A stretch of 64,000 bases of DNA from Egibacter rhizosphaerae (GCF_004322855.1 NZ_CP036402.1:3782001-3846000); one strand, 5' to 3'. Shown: positions 49,146 to 58,123, numbered from the stretch's first letter. Notes: generated by a model from the letters alone, not told the origin. Program-made: numbers and translations.

Positions 49146-49181
49146 CGGCCCGCTCGCGGCGCCACGCCGCTCCCGCCGGAC

Positions 49182-49187
49182 TAGACT
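49182..49187 (+). promoter_or_regulatory. -10 element for pepA
   Basis: TAGACT, identical to the ispH box, lies 29 bases before the pepA ATG, which also has a ribosome-binding site (GAGGAG). Confidence 0.55.
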
Positions 49188-49216
49188 GCGCGGTCGTCAC
49201 CGGATGAGGAGCCAGC

Positions 49217-50719
49217 ATGCCGACGTTCGCGTTCCGCAAACAGGCGCCCGAGGCCGCCGTCGTCGCCACGGTCGTGGTGTTCGCCGTCAAGGGCGAGGAC
49301 CAGCCCGAGCTCGGAACCGACGCGCAGGCGCTGGGGCGCGCGCTCGATGTCAACCTCGACAGCGAGCTGGAGGCACTGCACTACGACGCGAAGCTGGGAG
49401 CCGTCGCCCGGATCCCGACCCGTGGCAAGGCGAAGGCCCCGTTGGCGCTCGTCGTCGGGCTCGGCTCGACCCCCGACGCCGGTGCGCTCCGCAAGGCGTG
49501 CGGTGCCGCGGCGCGGGCAGCGTCCAAGGACGAGGACCTCGCCGTCGTCGTCCCCGGTGACCTGTTGAGCGACGACGTCGGCGCGGCCGCGCGCGCCCAG
49601 GCGGTGACCGAGGGGTTCGCGCTCGGCTCCTACGCGTTCACGACCTACCGCACCAAAGCGCCCGAAGCACCGGGCCTGGGCGAGGTCGTCGTCCTCGCGG
49701 GGGAGGGGCTCAAGCCTGCCGAGATCAAGAACGGCATCAGCGCGGGCGAGGTGACGAGCGAGGCGGTCTGCCTCACCCGCGACCTCGTCAACGAGCCTCC
49801 GGCCGGCAAGCGTCCGCCCGCGTTCGCCGAGCACGCCCGCCAGCTCGCCAAGGACGCGGGCTGCAAGGTGACCATCCACGACGAGAAGGCGCTGATCGCA
49901 GGTGGGTTCGGGGGGATCCTCGGGGTTGGGCAGGGCTCCGACGAGCCGCCGCGGCTCGTCGAGGTCTCGCACGCTCCGCGCGGCGCCAACCGCCACGTCG
50001 TTCTCGTCGGCAAGGGCATCACGTTCGACACGGGCGGCGTGTCGCTGAAGCCGACGAGCGGCATGGCGACCATGAAGATGGACATGGCCGGCGCCGCGAC
50101 CGCGCTCGCCACGGTGATCGCCGCGGCCCGCCTCGGGTTGAAGGTCAAGATCACCGCACTCCTGCCCCTGGCGGAGAACATGGTCTCCGGCGACGCCTAC
50201 CGCGTGTCCGACGTGCTCACCCACCGGGGCGGCAAGACCGTCGAGGTGATGAACACCGACGCGGAGGGGCGGCTCGTGATGGCCGACGCGCTCGCCTACG
50301 GCGCCGAGTCGGAGCCCCACGCGATGGTCGACATCGCGACGTTGACGGGTGCCCAGCTCGTCGCGCTGGGTGGCAAGATCGCCGGGCTCATGGGCTCGGA
50401 CGACGAGCTGCTCGCCGCACTCGAGCAGGCCGCCGACCAGGTCGACGAGGGACTGTGGCGACTGCCGCTGCCCGAGCAGTACCGCGAGCACCTCGACAGC
50501 GACGTCGCCGACCTCAAGAACACCGGCAAGGGGCGTGAGGCCGGCACCATCGTCGCCGGGCTGTTCCTCAAGGAGTTCACCGCCGGGCGTTCCTGGGCGC
50601 ACCTCGACATCGCCGGGCCCGCGTACGACGAGAAGGGCGACGGCAAGCTCGAGGGCAAGGGTGGCACCGGCATGGGCGTGCGCACCCTGCTGCGCTGGCT
50701 CGAGACCCAGGCCGCATGA
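49217..50719 (+). CDS. pepA: Leucyl aminopeptidase (M17)
   Basis: A 500-residue cytosolic aminopeptidase with two metal ions. The N-terminal domain is poorly conserved, as usual; the catalytic domain has VLVGKGITFDTGGVSLKPTS, MDMAGAATALATVIA (Lys and Asp ligands) and the signature VMNTDAEGRLVMADALAYG (about residue 345), followed by IATLTGAQLVALGG and WAHLDIAGPAY. Length is typical. GAGGAG precedes the ATG. The next short ORF overlaps its stop. Confidence 0.96.
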   Translation: MPTFAFRKQAPEAAVVATVVVFAVKGEDQPELGTDAQALGRALDVNLDSELEALHYDAKLGAVARIPTRGKAKAPLALVVGLGSTPDAGALRKACGAAARAASKDEDLAVVVPGDLLSDDVGAAARAQAVTEGFALGSYAFTTYRTKAPEAPGLGEVVVLAGEGLKPAEIKNGISAGEVTSEAVCLTRDLVNEPPAGKRPPAFAEHARQLAKDAGCKVTIHDEKALIAGGFGGILGVGQGSDEPPRLVEVSHAPRGANRHVVLVGKGITFDTGGVSLKPTSGMATMKMDMAGAATALATVIAAARLGLKVKITALLPLAENMVSGDAYRVSDVLTHRGGKTVEVMNTDAEGRLVMADALAYGAESEPHAMVDIATLTGAQLVALGGKIAGLMGSDDELLAALEQAADQVDEGLWRLPLPEQYREHLDSDVADLKNTGKGREAGTIVAGLFLKEFTAGRSWAHLDIAGPAYDEKGDGKLEGKGGTGMGVRTLLRWLETQAA

Positions 50720-51009
50720 CCCTCACCGCAGGGGAGACGGCTCGCGGGGCGTTCCCGGCCGTGCGCGCCGGCCGATCCCGCGACCGCCTCGCGGCCGACG
50801 AGCCGTCACGCGACGCTGGGGGCATGGATGCGCTGTCCCGGCTCGAACTCACGCAGCGCGGTCCCCGCGATCGCCGCACCGCCCGCGGTCGCCGCGGCCC
50901 TTGCGCCGCCCCCGGTCACCGCGGCCGCTGCGCCGCCCGCGATCGTCGCGGTCCCTGCGAGGTCGGCTGCGCGCTCGACGCTGACCACCGTTCCCGGAGG
51001 CCGCGGTGA
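50716..51009 (+). CDS. Possible small Arg-rich protein coupled to pepA
   Basis: A 97-residue frame whose ATG overlaps the pepA stop (ATGA) and whose TGA overlaps the next gene's GTG (GTGA). Such coupling at both ends is the best reason to believe it. The first 50 residues (MTLTAGETARGAFPAVRAGR onward) look ordinary; the second half is Arg/Gly/Cys-rich and comes from an imperfect GC-only repeat (50860-50960), which also opens long frames on other strands. I know no homologue. It may be a real protein with an expanded tail or only chance. Confidence 0.4.
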   Translation: MTLTAGETARGAFPAVRAGRSRDRLAADEPSRDAGGMDALSRLELTQRGPRDRRTARGRRGPCAAPGHRGRCAARDRRGPCEVGCALDADHRSRRPR

Positions 51010-51797
51010 GCGGGCCCCTGGGGGTGGTCGCGCTGCTGCTGGCACAGACCGCCGTGGGTGCGCTGGTGGTCCTGTGGGGCATCGGGGCCTGGGGCGCGAC
51101 CCGGCGAACGTTCATCCATCTGACCGGCATTGCGGCCACGTTGGCCGCCTGGGGCGCCTGGGCGGCGGGACGCGCCGGGGTCGCCGAGGCGGCCTCCGGA
51201 GTCGGTGCGGCTGACGGGTTCGCGGCTGCGGTACCGGGTGCCTTGCTCGCGAGCGCGGGCGTGCTGACCCTCTGGCAGGGCGCGCTCATCACGGGCGAGA
51301 ACGCCGTCAGTCGCCTCCTCGGGTATGTCGCGACGCTCGGAGCGGCCGCTGCGCTCGGGATCACCGCTGCGAGCCGGGGGGACCGCATCCTCCTCGCGGT
51401 CACCGAGGCCGGGCTCGGTGCGCTGTTCCTCGGTTCGACCCTGCTCGGCCTGCTGCTGGGGCACTGGTACCTGTTCGAACGCCGGCTCACCAACCGCTAC
51501 ATGATCCGCAGCGCCCGTTGGTACGCCGCCGGGGTCGTGGCGGGAGCTGCGGCGGCGGGTCTGAGCTCGCTCAACCCGGCGCCACCGCTCGCCGGGTTCA
51601 GCCCGTTCCTGGCCGTCCCCGGATTCTCGCTCTGGCTGGCCGGCGGTCTCGTGCTCGTCTGCGCGCTCATCGCCGCGTTCGTGCTGAAGTTGGCCCACGA
51701 GGGCGGCCGCTCGATCCAGGCCGCGACCGGGTTGATGTACCTGGCGGTGATCATGGCGTTCAGCGCCGAGCTGTCGACGAAGTTCCGGTTCTTCTGA
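51006..51797 (+). CDS. Seven-helix membrane protein of unknown function
   Basis: A 263-residue protein with about seven hydrophobic segments spread over its whole length (VVALLLAQTAVGALVVLWGI; RTFIHLTGIAATLAAWGAWA; LFLGSTLLGLLLGHWYLFER; and others to YLAVIMAFSAEL). GHWYLFERRLTNRYMIRSAR and SIQAATGLMYLAVIM look conserved, with a His that could bind a metal or haem, but I cannot place the family. The GTG overlaps the small ORF before it. It is 239 bases upstream of the acidic repeat protein. Confidence 0.7.
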   Translation: MSGPLGVVALLLAQTAVGALVVLWGIGAWGATRRTFIHLTGIAATLAAWGAWAAGRAGVAEAASGVGAADGFAAAVPGALLASAGVLTLWQGALITGENAVSRLLGYVATLGAAAALGITAASRGDRILLAVTEAGLGALFLGSTLLGLLLGHWYLFERRLTNRYMIRSARWYAAGVVAGAAAAGLSSLNPAPPLAGFSPFLAVPGFSLWLAGGLVLVCALIAAFVLKLAHEGGRSIQAATGLMYLAVIMAFSAELSTKFRFF

Positions 51798-51860
51798 CCC
51801 GTCGGGCCGACCTTTCGACGAGGAGCGTGCGCCAGACGGACACGCTCGTGTTACTCTGCG

Positions 51861-51866
51861 TAGTAT
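51861..51866 (+). promoter_or_regulatory. -10 element upstream of the acidic repeat protein
   Basis: TAGTAT lies in the AT-richest part of the 239-base gap, about 165 bases before the start at 52037. The long untranslated leader has no riboswitch that I can recognise. Confidence 0.35.
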
Positions 51867-52036
51867 CATGAGGTGGCTCGAAAACCCTCTGAAGGCTGCT
51901 CCCGGGGCGTGTGGTTTGTGTTCTGCCTGCGTACGGGGAAAGGGTCGTTTCACCGAGCCTCGCGGGGGCTGACTGCGTACCGTGAATCTCGGAGGAGCGG
52001 GTCAAGGCCGGGCAGCGGCGTGCCGATAGCGCGGGC

Positions 52037-54001
52037 ATGGGAATCCGGCTGAACGCTCCGCTCCTGACCGCTGCTCTGTCGCTGCTGCTCGTGACTGCCA
52101 TGGTTGTGGCGGTCAGCGGGTTCGGCGGCCTGTTGAGCTTCCCGACCGCCCGGGTCGAGCAGATGGTGGGCTCCCCACAGCTCGACGCCGCGCAGGCGCC
52201 CCTCGGGGACGAGGGACCCGAGCCCACGACCCACGCAGGGTCGAACTCTGAGGACGGCTTCGCCCTGATCCCGCCCGATCCCGACGCGGATGCCGCAGGG
52301 CCCGCGGTGATGGACGAGTCGTCCGGCGACGACACCAGCGCCGGGGACGGAGGCGACTCCCAGGATTCGAGCGGTTCCTCCGATGGGGGTGGCGCGTCCG
52401 GTGAGGCGACCGCCGACGCCGCCTCCGCCGGGGCCAGCGGTGGCTCGGGCGACATCGCCGACGCCTCCCAGGGATCGGGCTCGCAGGGCGGTGGCGCGTC
52501 GGATTCCGGTGCAGGCGACGGCGGCGCCGACGCCGGCACTGACGACGCCGGCACTGACGACGCCAGCGAGGGCGAGAGTGCGCCGGACGGGCCCGGCCCG
52601 GTCGTCGTGGAGCCCCCCGAGGGCCCGCGGCCACCGGCATTCGGGGCCGCCTCGACCGGTGATGATGCCTCGAAGCTCGCCGCGACGCTGCGCGAGGAGC
52701 TCGCCCAGGCGGAACGTGACCGCGAGGACACCGAGGACGGCGGCTCCTCCGATGACGCCGAGGAGGACAGCGGCTCGGACGGCGGCAGTGGTTCGGACGG
52801 CGGCGGTGGTTCGGACGGCGGCGGCGGTTCGGACGGCGGCAGTGGTTCGGACGGCGGCGGTGGTTCGGACGGCGGCGGCGGTTCGGACGGCGGCAGCGAC
52901 TCAGACGGCGGCAGCGACTCGGACGGCGGCAGTGGTTCGGACGGCGGCAGCGACTCGGACTCGGGAGCCTCCGACGAAGGCGGGGACGAGGACAGCGGCC
53001 GGGAGGCCGAGAACGCGGACGACGAGGATGCCTCGACCGCCGCGGCCGCTACCCCACCTCTGCCCGAGGGCGAAGAGCCCCCCGAGTGGTGGGACGAGCT
53101 CGACGAGGACGAGCAGCACGGGGTGACCGAGCTCATCGAGACCGACGACGAGTGGCGCGAGTGGTGGGAAGAGGGCGTCGGGACCCCCGAGCAGCCCGAG
53201 GACGACGACGGCTCGGACGAGGACGGCGACAGCTCGGACGAGGACGGGTCCGAGGAGGACGACGACGGCTCGGACGAGGCCGGTAAGGACGACGAGGACG
53301 ACGAGGACGGCTCGGACGAGGACGGGAAGGACGACGAGGACGACGGCTCGGACGAGGAAGGCTCGGACGAGGACGGCTCCGATGAGGAGGACGGCTCGGA
53401 CGAGGATGGCTCGGACGAGGACGGCGATGGCTCGGACGAGGACGGCTCCGATGACGAGGACGGCTCCGATGAGGAGGACGGCTCGGACGAGGATGGCTCG
53501 GACGAGGACGGCTCCGATGAGGAGGACGGCTCGGACGAGGATGGCTCGGACGAGGACGGCGATGGCTCGGACGAGGATGGCTCGGACGAGGATGGCTCGG
53601 ACGAGGACGGCTCCGATGAGGAGGATGGCTCGGACGAGGAGGGCTCCGATGAGGAGGACGGCTCGGACGAGGATGGCTCGGACGAGGACGGCGACGGCTC
53701 GGACGAGGACGGCTCGGACGAGGACGGCTCCGATGAGGAGGACGGCTCGGACGAGGATGGCTCGGACGAGGACGGCGATGGCGACGGGTCCGAGGACGGG
53801 TACGGCGACGGACCCGAGGACGGCAAGGACGACCAGGACGAGGACGGCGACGAGTCGAGCGACGACGGCGACGGAAACGGCGAGGGCGACAACGCACAGG
53901 ACGACGGGAACAACGGCAACGAGGACGACGCCGCCCGCGAGTCCGAGGACGAGAAGGGCACGGACGAGGACGATGACGACGCGGACGCCGACGGCGAGTA
54001 G
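52037..54001 (+). CDS. Secreted, extremely acidic Ser-Asp-Glu-Gly repeat protein
   Basis: A 654-residue protein. Residues 8-32 form a signal peptide or anchor (APLLTAALSLLLVTAMVVAV). After about 150 mixed Ser/Gly/Asp/Ala residues and a helix (ASKLAATLREELAQAERDRE, about 215-235) come two repeat blocks. Block 1 (about 245-310) alternates SDGG and GGGSDGG units; block 2 (about 390-585) is built from SDEDG and SDEEDG units in a higher-order pattern, SDEEDGSDEDGSDEDGDG. Between them is one ordered-looking segment, EWWDELDEDEQHGVTELIE and WREWWEEG (about 350-385), with four or five Trp. No sorting signal or second helix is seen. Calcium binding or a surface brush is possible. The function is unknown. 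Confidence 0.7.
   Translation: MGIRLNAPLLTAALSLLLVTAMVVAVSGFGGLLSFPTARVEQMVGSPQLDAAQAPLGDEGPEPTTHAGSNSEDGFALIPPDPDADAAGPAVMDESSGDDTSAGDGGDSQDSSGSSDGGGASGEATADAASAGASGGSGDIADASQGSGSQGGGASDSGAGDGGADAGTDDAGTDDASEGESAPDGPGPVVVEPPEGPRPPAFGAASTGDDASKLAATLREELAQAERDREDTEDGGSSDDAEEDSGSDGGSGSDGGGGSDGGGGSDGGSGSDGGGGSDGGGGSDGGSDSDGGSDSDGGSGSDGGSDSDSGASDEGGDEDSGREAENADDEDASTAAAATPPLPEGEEPPEWWDELDEDEQHGVTELIETDDEWREWWEEGVGTPEQPEDDDGSDEDGDSSDEDGSEEDDDGSDEAGKDDEDDEDGSDEDGKDDEDDGSDEEGSDEDGSDEEDGSDEDGSDEDGDGSDEDGSDDEDGSDEEDGSDEDGSDEDGSDEEDGSDEDGSDEDGDGSDEDGSDEDGSDEDGSDEEDGSDEEGSDEEDGSDEDGSDEDGDGSDEDGSDEDGSDEEDGSDEDGSDEDGDGDGSEDGYGDGPEDGKDDQDEDGDESSDDGDGNGEGDNAQDDGNNGNEDDAARESEDEKGTDEDDDDADADGE
52775..53785. 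repeat. Two blocks of short tandem repeats encoding Ser-Asp repeats
   Basis: Block 1 (about 52775-52970) is made of 12-18-base units such as GGCGGCGGTTCGGAC. Block 2 (about 53205-53785) uses GGCTCGGACGAGGA-type units with longer near-identical modules of about 57-70 bases. The reading frame is kept throughout. Confidence 0.85.
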
Positions 54002-54022
54002 GAGCGTCGACGAGCCGGAGGG

Positions 54023-56059
54023 CTAGGCGTCAGGTCCCGTCGTCGGCCTTTCACCCGTCCCTTCGCCCACCGGCGGGGGCGTGGCCGTGATCACCCGGTC
54101 GCGCCCCCGCCGCTTCGCGTCGTAGAGGGCCTGGTCGGCTCGGCGCAGCAGGTCGTCGGACGGCTCCTGCGGGTCCCGGGTCGCGATACCCACCGAGCAG
54201 GTGACGGACAGCTCGAGTTGGCCGTCGGGATCGTTGTTCCCCCCGCGCACCCGAACCGGGGTCGCTGACACCGACTGCCGGACCCGTTCACCGATCACCT
54301 GTGCGCCCGCCGTGTCGGTCTCGGGCAGCAGGACGATGAACTCCTCGCCGCCGGCTCGCGCGACCAGATCCGACGTGCGGCAGGAGTCCGACAAGCGTCG
54401 AGCGACCTCGACGAGCACGGTGTCGCCCGCGTCGTGCCCCCACACATCGTTGACGTGCTTGAAATGGTCGAGGTCGACGGTCAGTACGCTGAGTTCGCGG
54501 CCGTGGCGGTCGGCGGCGCTGCACTCCCGCGACAGCGTGTCGCGGAGGGTGCGAATGTTCGCCAACCCGGTCAGCCCATCAGTGGCTGCTTGACGCTGCG
54601 CCTCCGCGTGTCGGTCGACGTGGTCCAGCGCAACCGAGGCGTGGGAGCTGAAGCTCCGAAGGATCGCGACGTCGCGGTCGTCGTACGGCTGCGAGGCATC
54701 GAGACGCCAGACGGTCAGCGTGCCGCGGACCCCGCCGTGCCGACGGAGGGGGACGCACAGCGCCGCGCCGTCACTGGCGTCGCTGTGGATCTCGTCCTGC
54801 GGGTCCGGTAGCCGGGAGGGCCGTCCCGTCGCGTAGACGTGCTCGGCGAGGCGCCGCAGCGGCCCGGCGAGGTCCACGTCGGGAGTGAACCCATGTGTGT
54901 ACGGGCGAAGCTCGCCGTCCTCCACGAGCAGGACCTCCGCACGGTCCGCTGCGAGGGCCTCTTCGGCCGAGGACGCGATGACGTCCAGTACGTGCGACAG
55001 GTCCAGGCGTGCCGCGAGGCTCTGCCCGACCCGGTCAAGGGAGGCGGCGAGCGCGTCGCGCGACTCCTGGACCTCGGTGAGCCGCTGCGATAGCTGCGTC
55101 GCCATCTGGTTGAGGGCGGCGGAGAGCTCGCGCACCTCGGCTGGCCCGCGATCGTCGGGCGCTCGTCTTTCGAGGTCGCCGTCCGCCACGTCGCGCGCTG
55201 CTGCGGCGGCGGTCGCCAGTGGTCGCGTCAGCTGCCCGGCCAACAGCCAGGCCAGCACCAGGGCCAAGAGGGCCACCGGGGCCGCCACCGCCGTCAAGGG
55301 CGCCAGGAGCCCCCCGGTGGTGGGTCGCTGGCTCCAGATCACCAGCGTGCCCTCCGTGGAGGTCGCGGTGGTCGCCGTCACCGCCGTGCCGTTGGCGCTC
55401 GTCTCCTCGACCTCGCCGAGCGGCGGCAACGACGCGGGCGGGGTGGCGGTGGCCGCGACGACGCTGTCGTTGCGGACCAACCCGAAGTCGACGGTGGTGC
55501 CGGTGGTGAGCTCCGTGGCGGTGACCGGGTTCGCCGCGGCCACCCAGCCGAGCGTCTCCAACTCGTCGTCCTCGCGGGTCTGCACCTCGCGGCTGGCGTG
55601 CGAGACGCCCGGCACCTGCTCGCCCGCGACCACCGCCTCCGCGAGCTCCTCATCGGTGGTGTCGGGCAGCGAACCGGCGGTGGCCAACGGCCGACCGTCG
55701 GGGGCGACGACCACGAGGACGTCAGCGCGCTCGGGCACGCGGCCGTCGGCGAGGTCGTCGATCAGCTCCCCCAGGGCCTGTTCGTCCGCATCGGCCAGCG
55801 CCTCGGCGCCCTCTTCGGCCACGAGCAGTTCCGCCGCGTCGGAGGTGAGATCGCCGACGCGCGTTGCCCTCGCGTCGGTCGCGACGACGATCGCGTCCGC
55901 AGCGGTGACGAGTTCGGCCTGGGCACGCTCCGCGACCTGCTGGTCGAGCCGCTGTCCGAGGAGCGTCACGCCCAGCACGACCGGGACCAGCGAGATCGCC
56001 ACGAACACGGCGGCGAGCACCCCGCGGATTCCTAGGACGCGACGACGCTCGTTCGGCAT
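54023..56059 (-). CDS. Membrane diguanylate cyclase with periplasmic sensor, HAMP and GAF domains
   Basis: A 678-residue protein: helix 1 (VLAAVFVAISLVPVVLGVTL), an outside sensor region of about 210 residues, helix 2 (VAAPVALLALVLAWLLAG, about 250-268), a HAMP domain, a GAF-type domain (about 345-480; LDLSHVLDVIASSAEEAL) and a GGDEF domain. The active-site motif is ARAGGEEFIVLLPE and the inhibitory site RTSD stands five residues before it, so product inhibition is likely. It makes the second messenger c-di-GMP in response to a signal outside. No EAL domain is present. The stop is 21 bases from the end of the acidic repeat gene. Upstream on the same strand is the EVE gene. Confidence 0.93.
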   Translation of the reverse strand: MPNERRRVLGIRGVLAAVFVAISLVPVVLGVTLLGQRLDQQVAERAQAELVTAADAIVVATDARATRVGDLTSDAAELLVAEEGAEALADADEQALGELIDDLADGRVPERADVLVVVAPDGRPLATAGSLPDTTDEELAEAVVAGEQVPGVSHASREVQTREDDELETLGWVAAANPVTATELTTGTTVDFGLVRNDSVVAATATPPASLPPLGEVEETSANGTAVTATTATSTEGTLVIWSQRPTTGGLLAPLTAVAAPVALLALVLAWLLAGQLTRPLATAAAAARDVADGDLERRAPDDRGPAEVRELSAALNQMATQLSQRLTEVQESRDALAASLDRVGQSLAARLDLSHVLDVIASSAEEALAADRAEVLLVEDGELRPYTHGFTPDVDLAGPLRRLAEHVYATGRPSRLPDPQDEIHSDASDGAALCVPLRRHGGVRGTLTVWRLDASQPYDDRDVAILRSFSSHASVALDHVDRHAEAQRQAATDGLTGLANIRTLRDTLSRECSAADRHGRELSVLTVDLDHFKHVNDVWGHDAGDTVLVEVARRLSDSCRTSDLVARAGGEEFIVLLPETDTAGAQVIGERVRQSVSATPVRVRGGNNDPDGQLELSVTCSVGIATRDPQEPSDDLLRRADQALYDAKRRGRDRVITATPPPVGEGTGERPTTGPDA

Positions 56060-56097
56060 GTGGGCGCTCGCAGCCGCTCAGGTCCCGGACGGGGACG

Positions 56098-56538
56098 TCA
56101 CGAGGCCTGCTCCTCGAGCGCCGCCTTGACGACCTTGTAGTCGGCCTCGGGCCACTCCCGGATGTTTCCTTGAAAGGCGAGTTTCCAGTTCTGCTCGGGC
56201 CAGCGCTTCACGAACTCGAGCTCCTCGTAGAGGTCCTCGGCGGGCACCCAGCGCTCGGGGTCGGTGATCGCGACCTCGGGGCTGATGTGGAACCGCCAGG
56301 GGTAGTCCTCGCCGGGCTTCGACTCCCAGATCGGCTCGTGGTCCTCGAAGTACTCGCTCGTGACCTCGGCGGTCGCGCCGAACGCGACGTGCTTCGTGAT
56401 GTAGTAGACGACCTTGTCGCCTGGCTGGATCTGCTCGGCGGTGCGCTGGCGGCGGGACTTGATCCCCTGCACCGTCCAGCCGAGTTCTGCGGTCCTCGCG
56501 AAGTTGTCGGGGCTCGTGGTCAGGCACCAGATGCGCAT
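56098..56538 (-). CDS. EVE-domain protein
   Basis: A 146-residue PUA-like protein of the EVE family, which binds modified bases in RNA or DNA. Motifs: WCLTTSPDNFARTAELGWT, QPGDKVVYYITKHVAFGATA (the pocket region, usually Pro-Gly-Asp-x-x-x-x-Tyr) and YPWRFHISPEVAITD. AGGAG precedes the ATG. The stop is 38 bases from the diguanylate cyclase start; the two may be co-transcribed but with no known link. Confidence 0.85.
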   Translation of the reverse strand: MRIWCLTTSPDNFARTAELGWTVQGIKSRRQRTAEQIQPGDKVVYYITKHVAFGATAEVTSEYFEDHEPIWESKPGEDYPWRFHISPEVAITDPERWVPAEDLYEELEFVKRWPEQNWKLAFQGNIREWPEADYKVVKAALEEQAS

Positions 56539-56559
56539 AGGGACTCCTAGGACACGGGC

Positions 56560-57237
56560 TCATCGCGGCGGGACGGCGGCGTCCGCATCGTCCTCGGTGT
56601 CCGGGTGGTAGGCGGCGACGAGGATGCCGTCCCCCAACGGGAGGATCTCCCCGTGCAGCGCCGGATCATCACGTATCTCGTCCACGAGTGCTCGTAGCCC
56701 CAGCGTCTCGGGTTCCTCGGCGGCTGGATCCGCGACCCGCCCCTCCCAGAGGACGTTGTCGGCCACGATGAGCCCTCCGGGCCGGAGCAGGCGGCGCGCG
56801 TGAGCGAGGTAGTCGGGGTACTCGCTCTCGAGGGCGTCGAGGAAGACCAGGTCGTAGTTCCGGTCCGCCAAGCGTGGCAGCACCTGCAGGGCGGGGCCGA
56901 GGATCGAGCGGACACGGGCGGTCACGCCGGCCTCGGCGTAGGCGCGGCGGGCGAGCTCCTGGTGGTCGGGCTCGGCCTCGATCGTGGTGAGGACCGCGGT
57001 GGGGCTGGCCCCGGCCAGCAGCCACAGCCCGCTGTAACCGCCGCCGGACCCGATCTCGACCATGCCTCGCGCCGGGTGGACGCCTGCGAGGAACCGCAGG
57101 AAGGTGCCGACCTCGAGCGGCACGGCGGGGATGTCCGCCTCCTCGCTGCGGGCGCGGGCCGCGCGCAACGGCTCGGTCTCCCCACCGGTGAAGCCGCGCA
57201 GCCAACCGCGTAGCCGCTCCTCGATCTGCACCCACAC
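56560..57237 (-). CDS. O-methyltransferase (class I SAM, family 3)
   Basis: A 225-residue SAM enzyme. Motif I is ARGMVEIGSGGGYSGLWLL (about 58-76), then LTTIEAEPDHQELARRAYAE, the Asp-metal motif YDLVFLDALESEYPDYL and GGLIVADNVLWEGRV with the conserved Asp-Asn. Members methylate catechol-like or small hydroxyl substrates; the natural substrate is unknown. A gene of this type is next to sigE in mycobacteria (Rv1220c), as here. The GTG start at 57237 is chosen from family length. Confidence 0.92.
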   Translation of the reverse strand: MWVQIEERLRGWLRGFTGGETEPLRAARARSEEADIPAVPLEVGTFLRFLAGVHPARGMVEIGSGGGYSGLWLLAGASPTAVLTTIEAEPDHQELARRAYAEAGVTARVRSILGPALQVLPRLADRNYDLVFLDALESEYPDYLAHARRLLRPGGLIVADNVLWEGRVADPAAEEPETLGLRALVDEIRDDPALHGEILPLGDGILVAAYHPDTEDDADAAVPPR

Positions 57238-57442
57238 CCCCTTGGATTAGCGGTGATCGTCGCGCCGTGTCAGCGCCCGTCACGGGGCGGCAGACTCTAC
57301 ATCGCGGTGCTGTCGCTCGTCGCCCGTACAGGCGAGCAGCCAGGGGAGGGACCCGCCCTCCGGGCCGCTCGAGGCGGTGCCCACGGGGCGCGCGTATGCT
57401 GGAGGAAATCGGCGGTCGCCGCCAATTCGGAGGAGCGTGGCG

Positions 57443-58123
57443 ATGAGCGGCCAGGAGGAGGCGCCGGACCCCGCGTCGGGGGCGTCCGGGGCGGTCGAGC
57501 CCGGTACCGCGGCGCTCGCCGAGCCGTCCGTCCGCGAGGACCCGCGACCGAGCTGGGACGAGGTCGCCGAGACCTACGGGCCGCGGGTGTACCGGATGGC
57601 CTACCACCTCACCGGCGATGCGGACGAGGCGGCGGACCTCGCTCAGGACGTGTTCGTGCGGGTGTACCGGAACCTGCATCGCTACCGCCCGGGCGCGTTC
57701 GACGGTTGGCTCTACAAGATCGCGAAGAACCTCTTCCTCGATCGGGTGCGCCGACGGCAGCGGGTACGCATGCAGGCCTTCGGCGAGGACGGGGGCGAGG
57801 CCACTCCGAGTGGCGAGCCGGGACCTGCCGACGTGGTCGAGCGCCGCACGCTCGAGGCGCGGCTCGAGAGCGGGCTCGCGGCGCTGCCTCCCGAATGGCG
57901 GCTGGCGGTCGTTCTCTGCGACATCGAGGGCCTCGCCTACGAGGAGATCAGTCGTGTGACCGGATGGCCGGTCGGCACCGTGCGCTCGCGGATCCACCGC
58001 GGGCGCCGGCGTCTGCGCGAGCACCTGGAGGCGTCCGGGCCGCAGTCGTCCGAAGAGCCGGCTGCCGGCGCGTCGGCTGGTTCAGCGTCGGCTGGTTCGG
58101 GGGAGGGATCGCCGGATGCGTGA
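57443..58123 (+). CDS. sigE: ECF sigma factor (SigE type)
   Basis: A 226-residue sigma-70 factor with regions 2 and 4 only. Region 2: WDEVAETYGPRVYRMAYHLT, DEAADLAQDVFVRVYRNL and WLYKIAKNLFLDRVRRRQR. Region 4: GLAALPPEWRLAVVLCDIEG and YEEISRVTGWPVGTVRSRIH. The order sigE, anti-sigma, htrA, tatB and the divergent methyltransferase matches mycobacterial sigE, so the symbol follows context. GGAGGAG precedes the ATG at 57443; an upstream ATG at 57377 has none. TATGCT at 57395 may be its -10 box. It directs envelope-stress genes. Confidence 0.9.
   Translation: MSGQEEAPDPASGASGAVEPGTAALAEPSVREDPRPSWDEVAETYGPRVYRMAYHLTGDADEAADLAQDVFVRVYRNLHRYRPGAFDGWLYKIAKNLFLDRVRRRQRVRMQAFGEDGGEATPSGEPGPADVVERRTLEARLESGLAALPPEWRLAVVLCDIEGLAYEEISRVTGWPVGTVRSRIHRGRRRLREHLEASGPQSSEEPAAGASAGSASAGSGEGSPDA

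Noticed and set aside
51860-52036. A riboswitch in the leader of the acidic repeat protein
   Set aside because: I compared it with remembered c-di-GMP, c-di-AMP and cobalamin motifs and found no conserved core.
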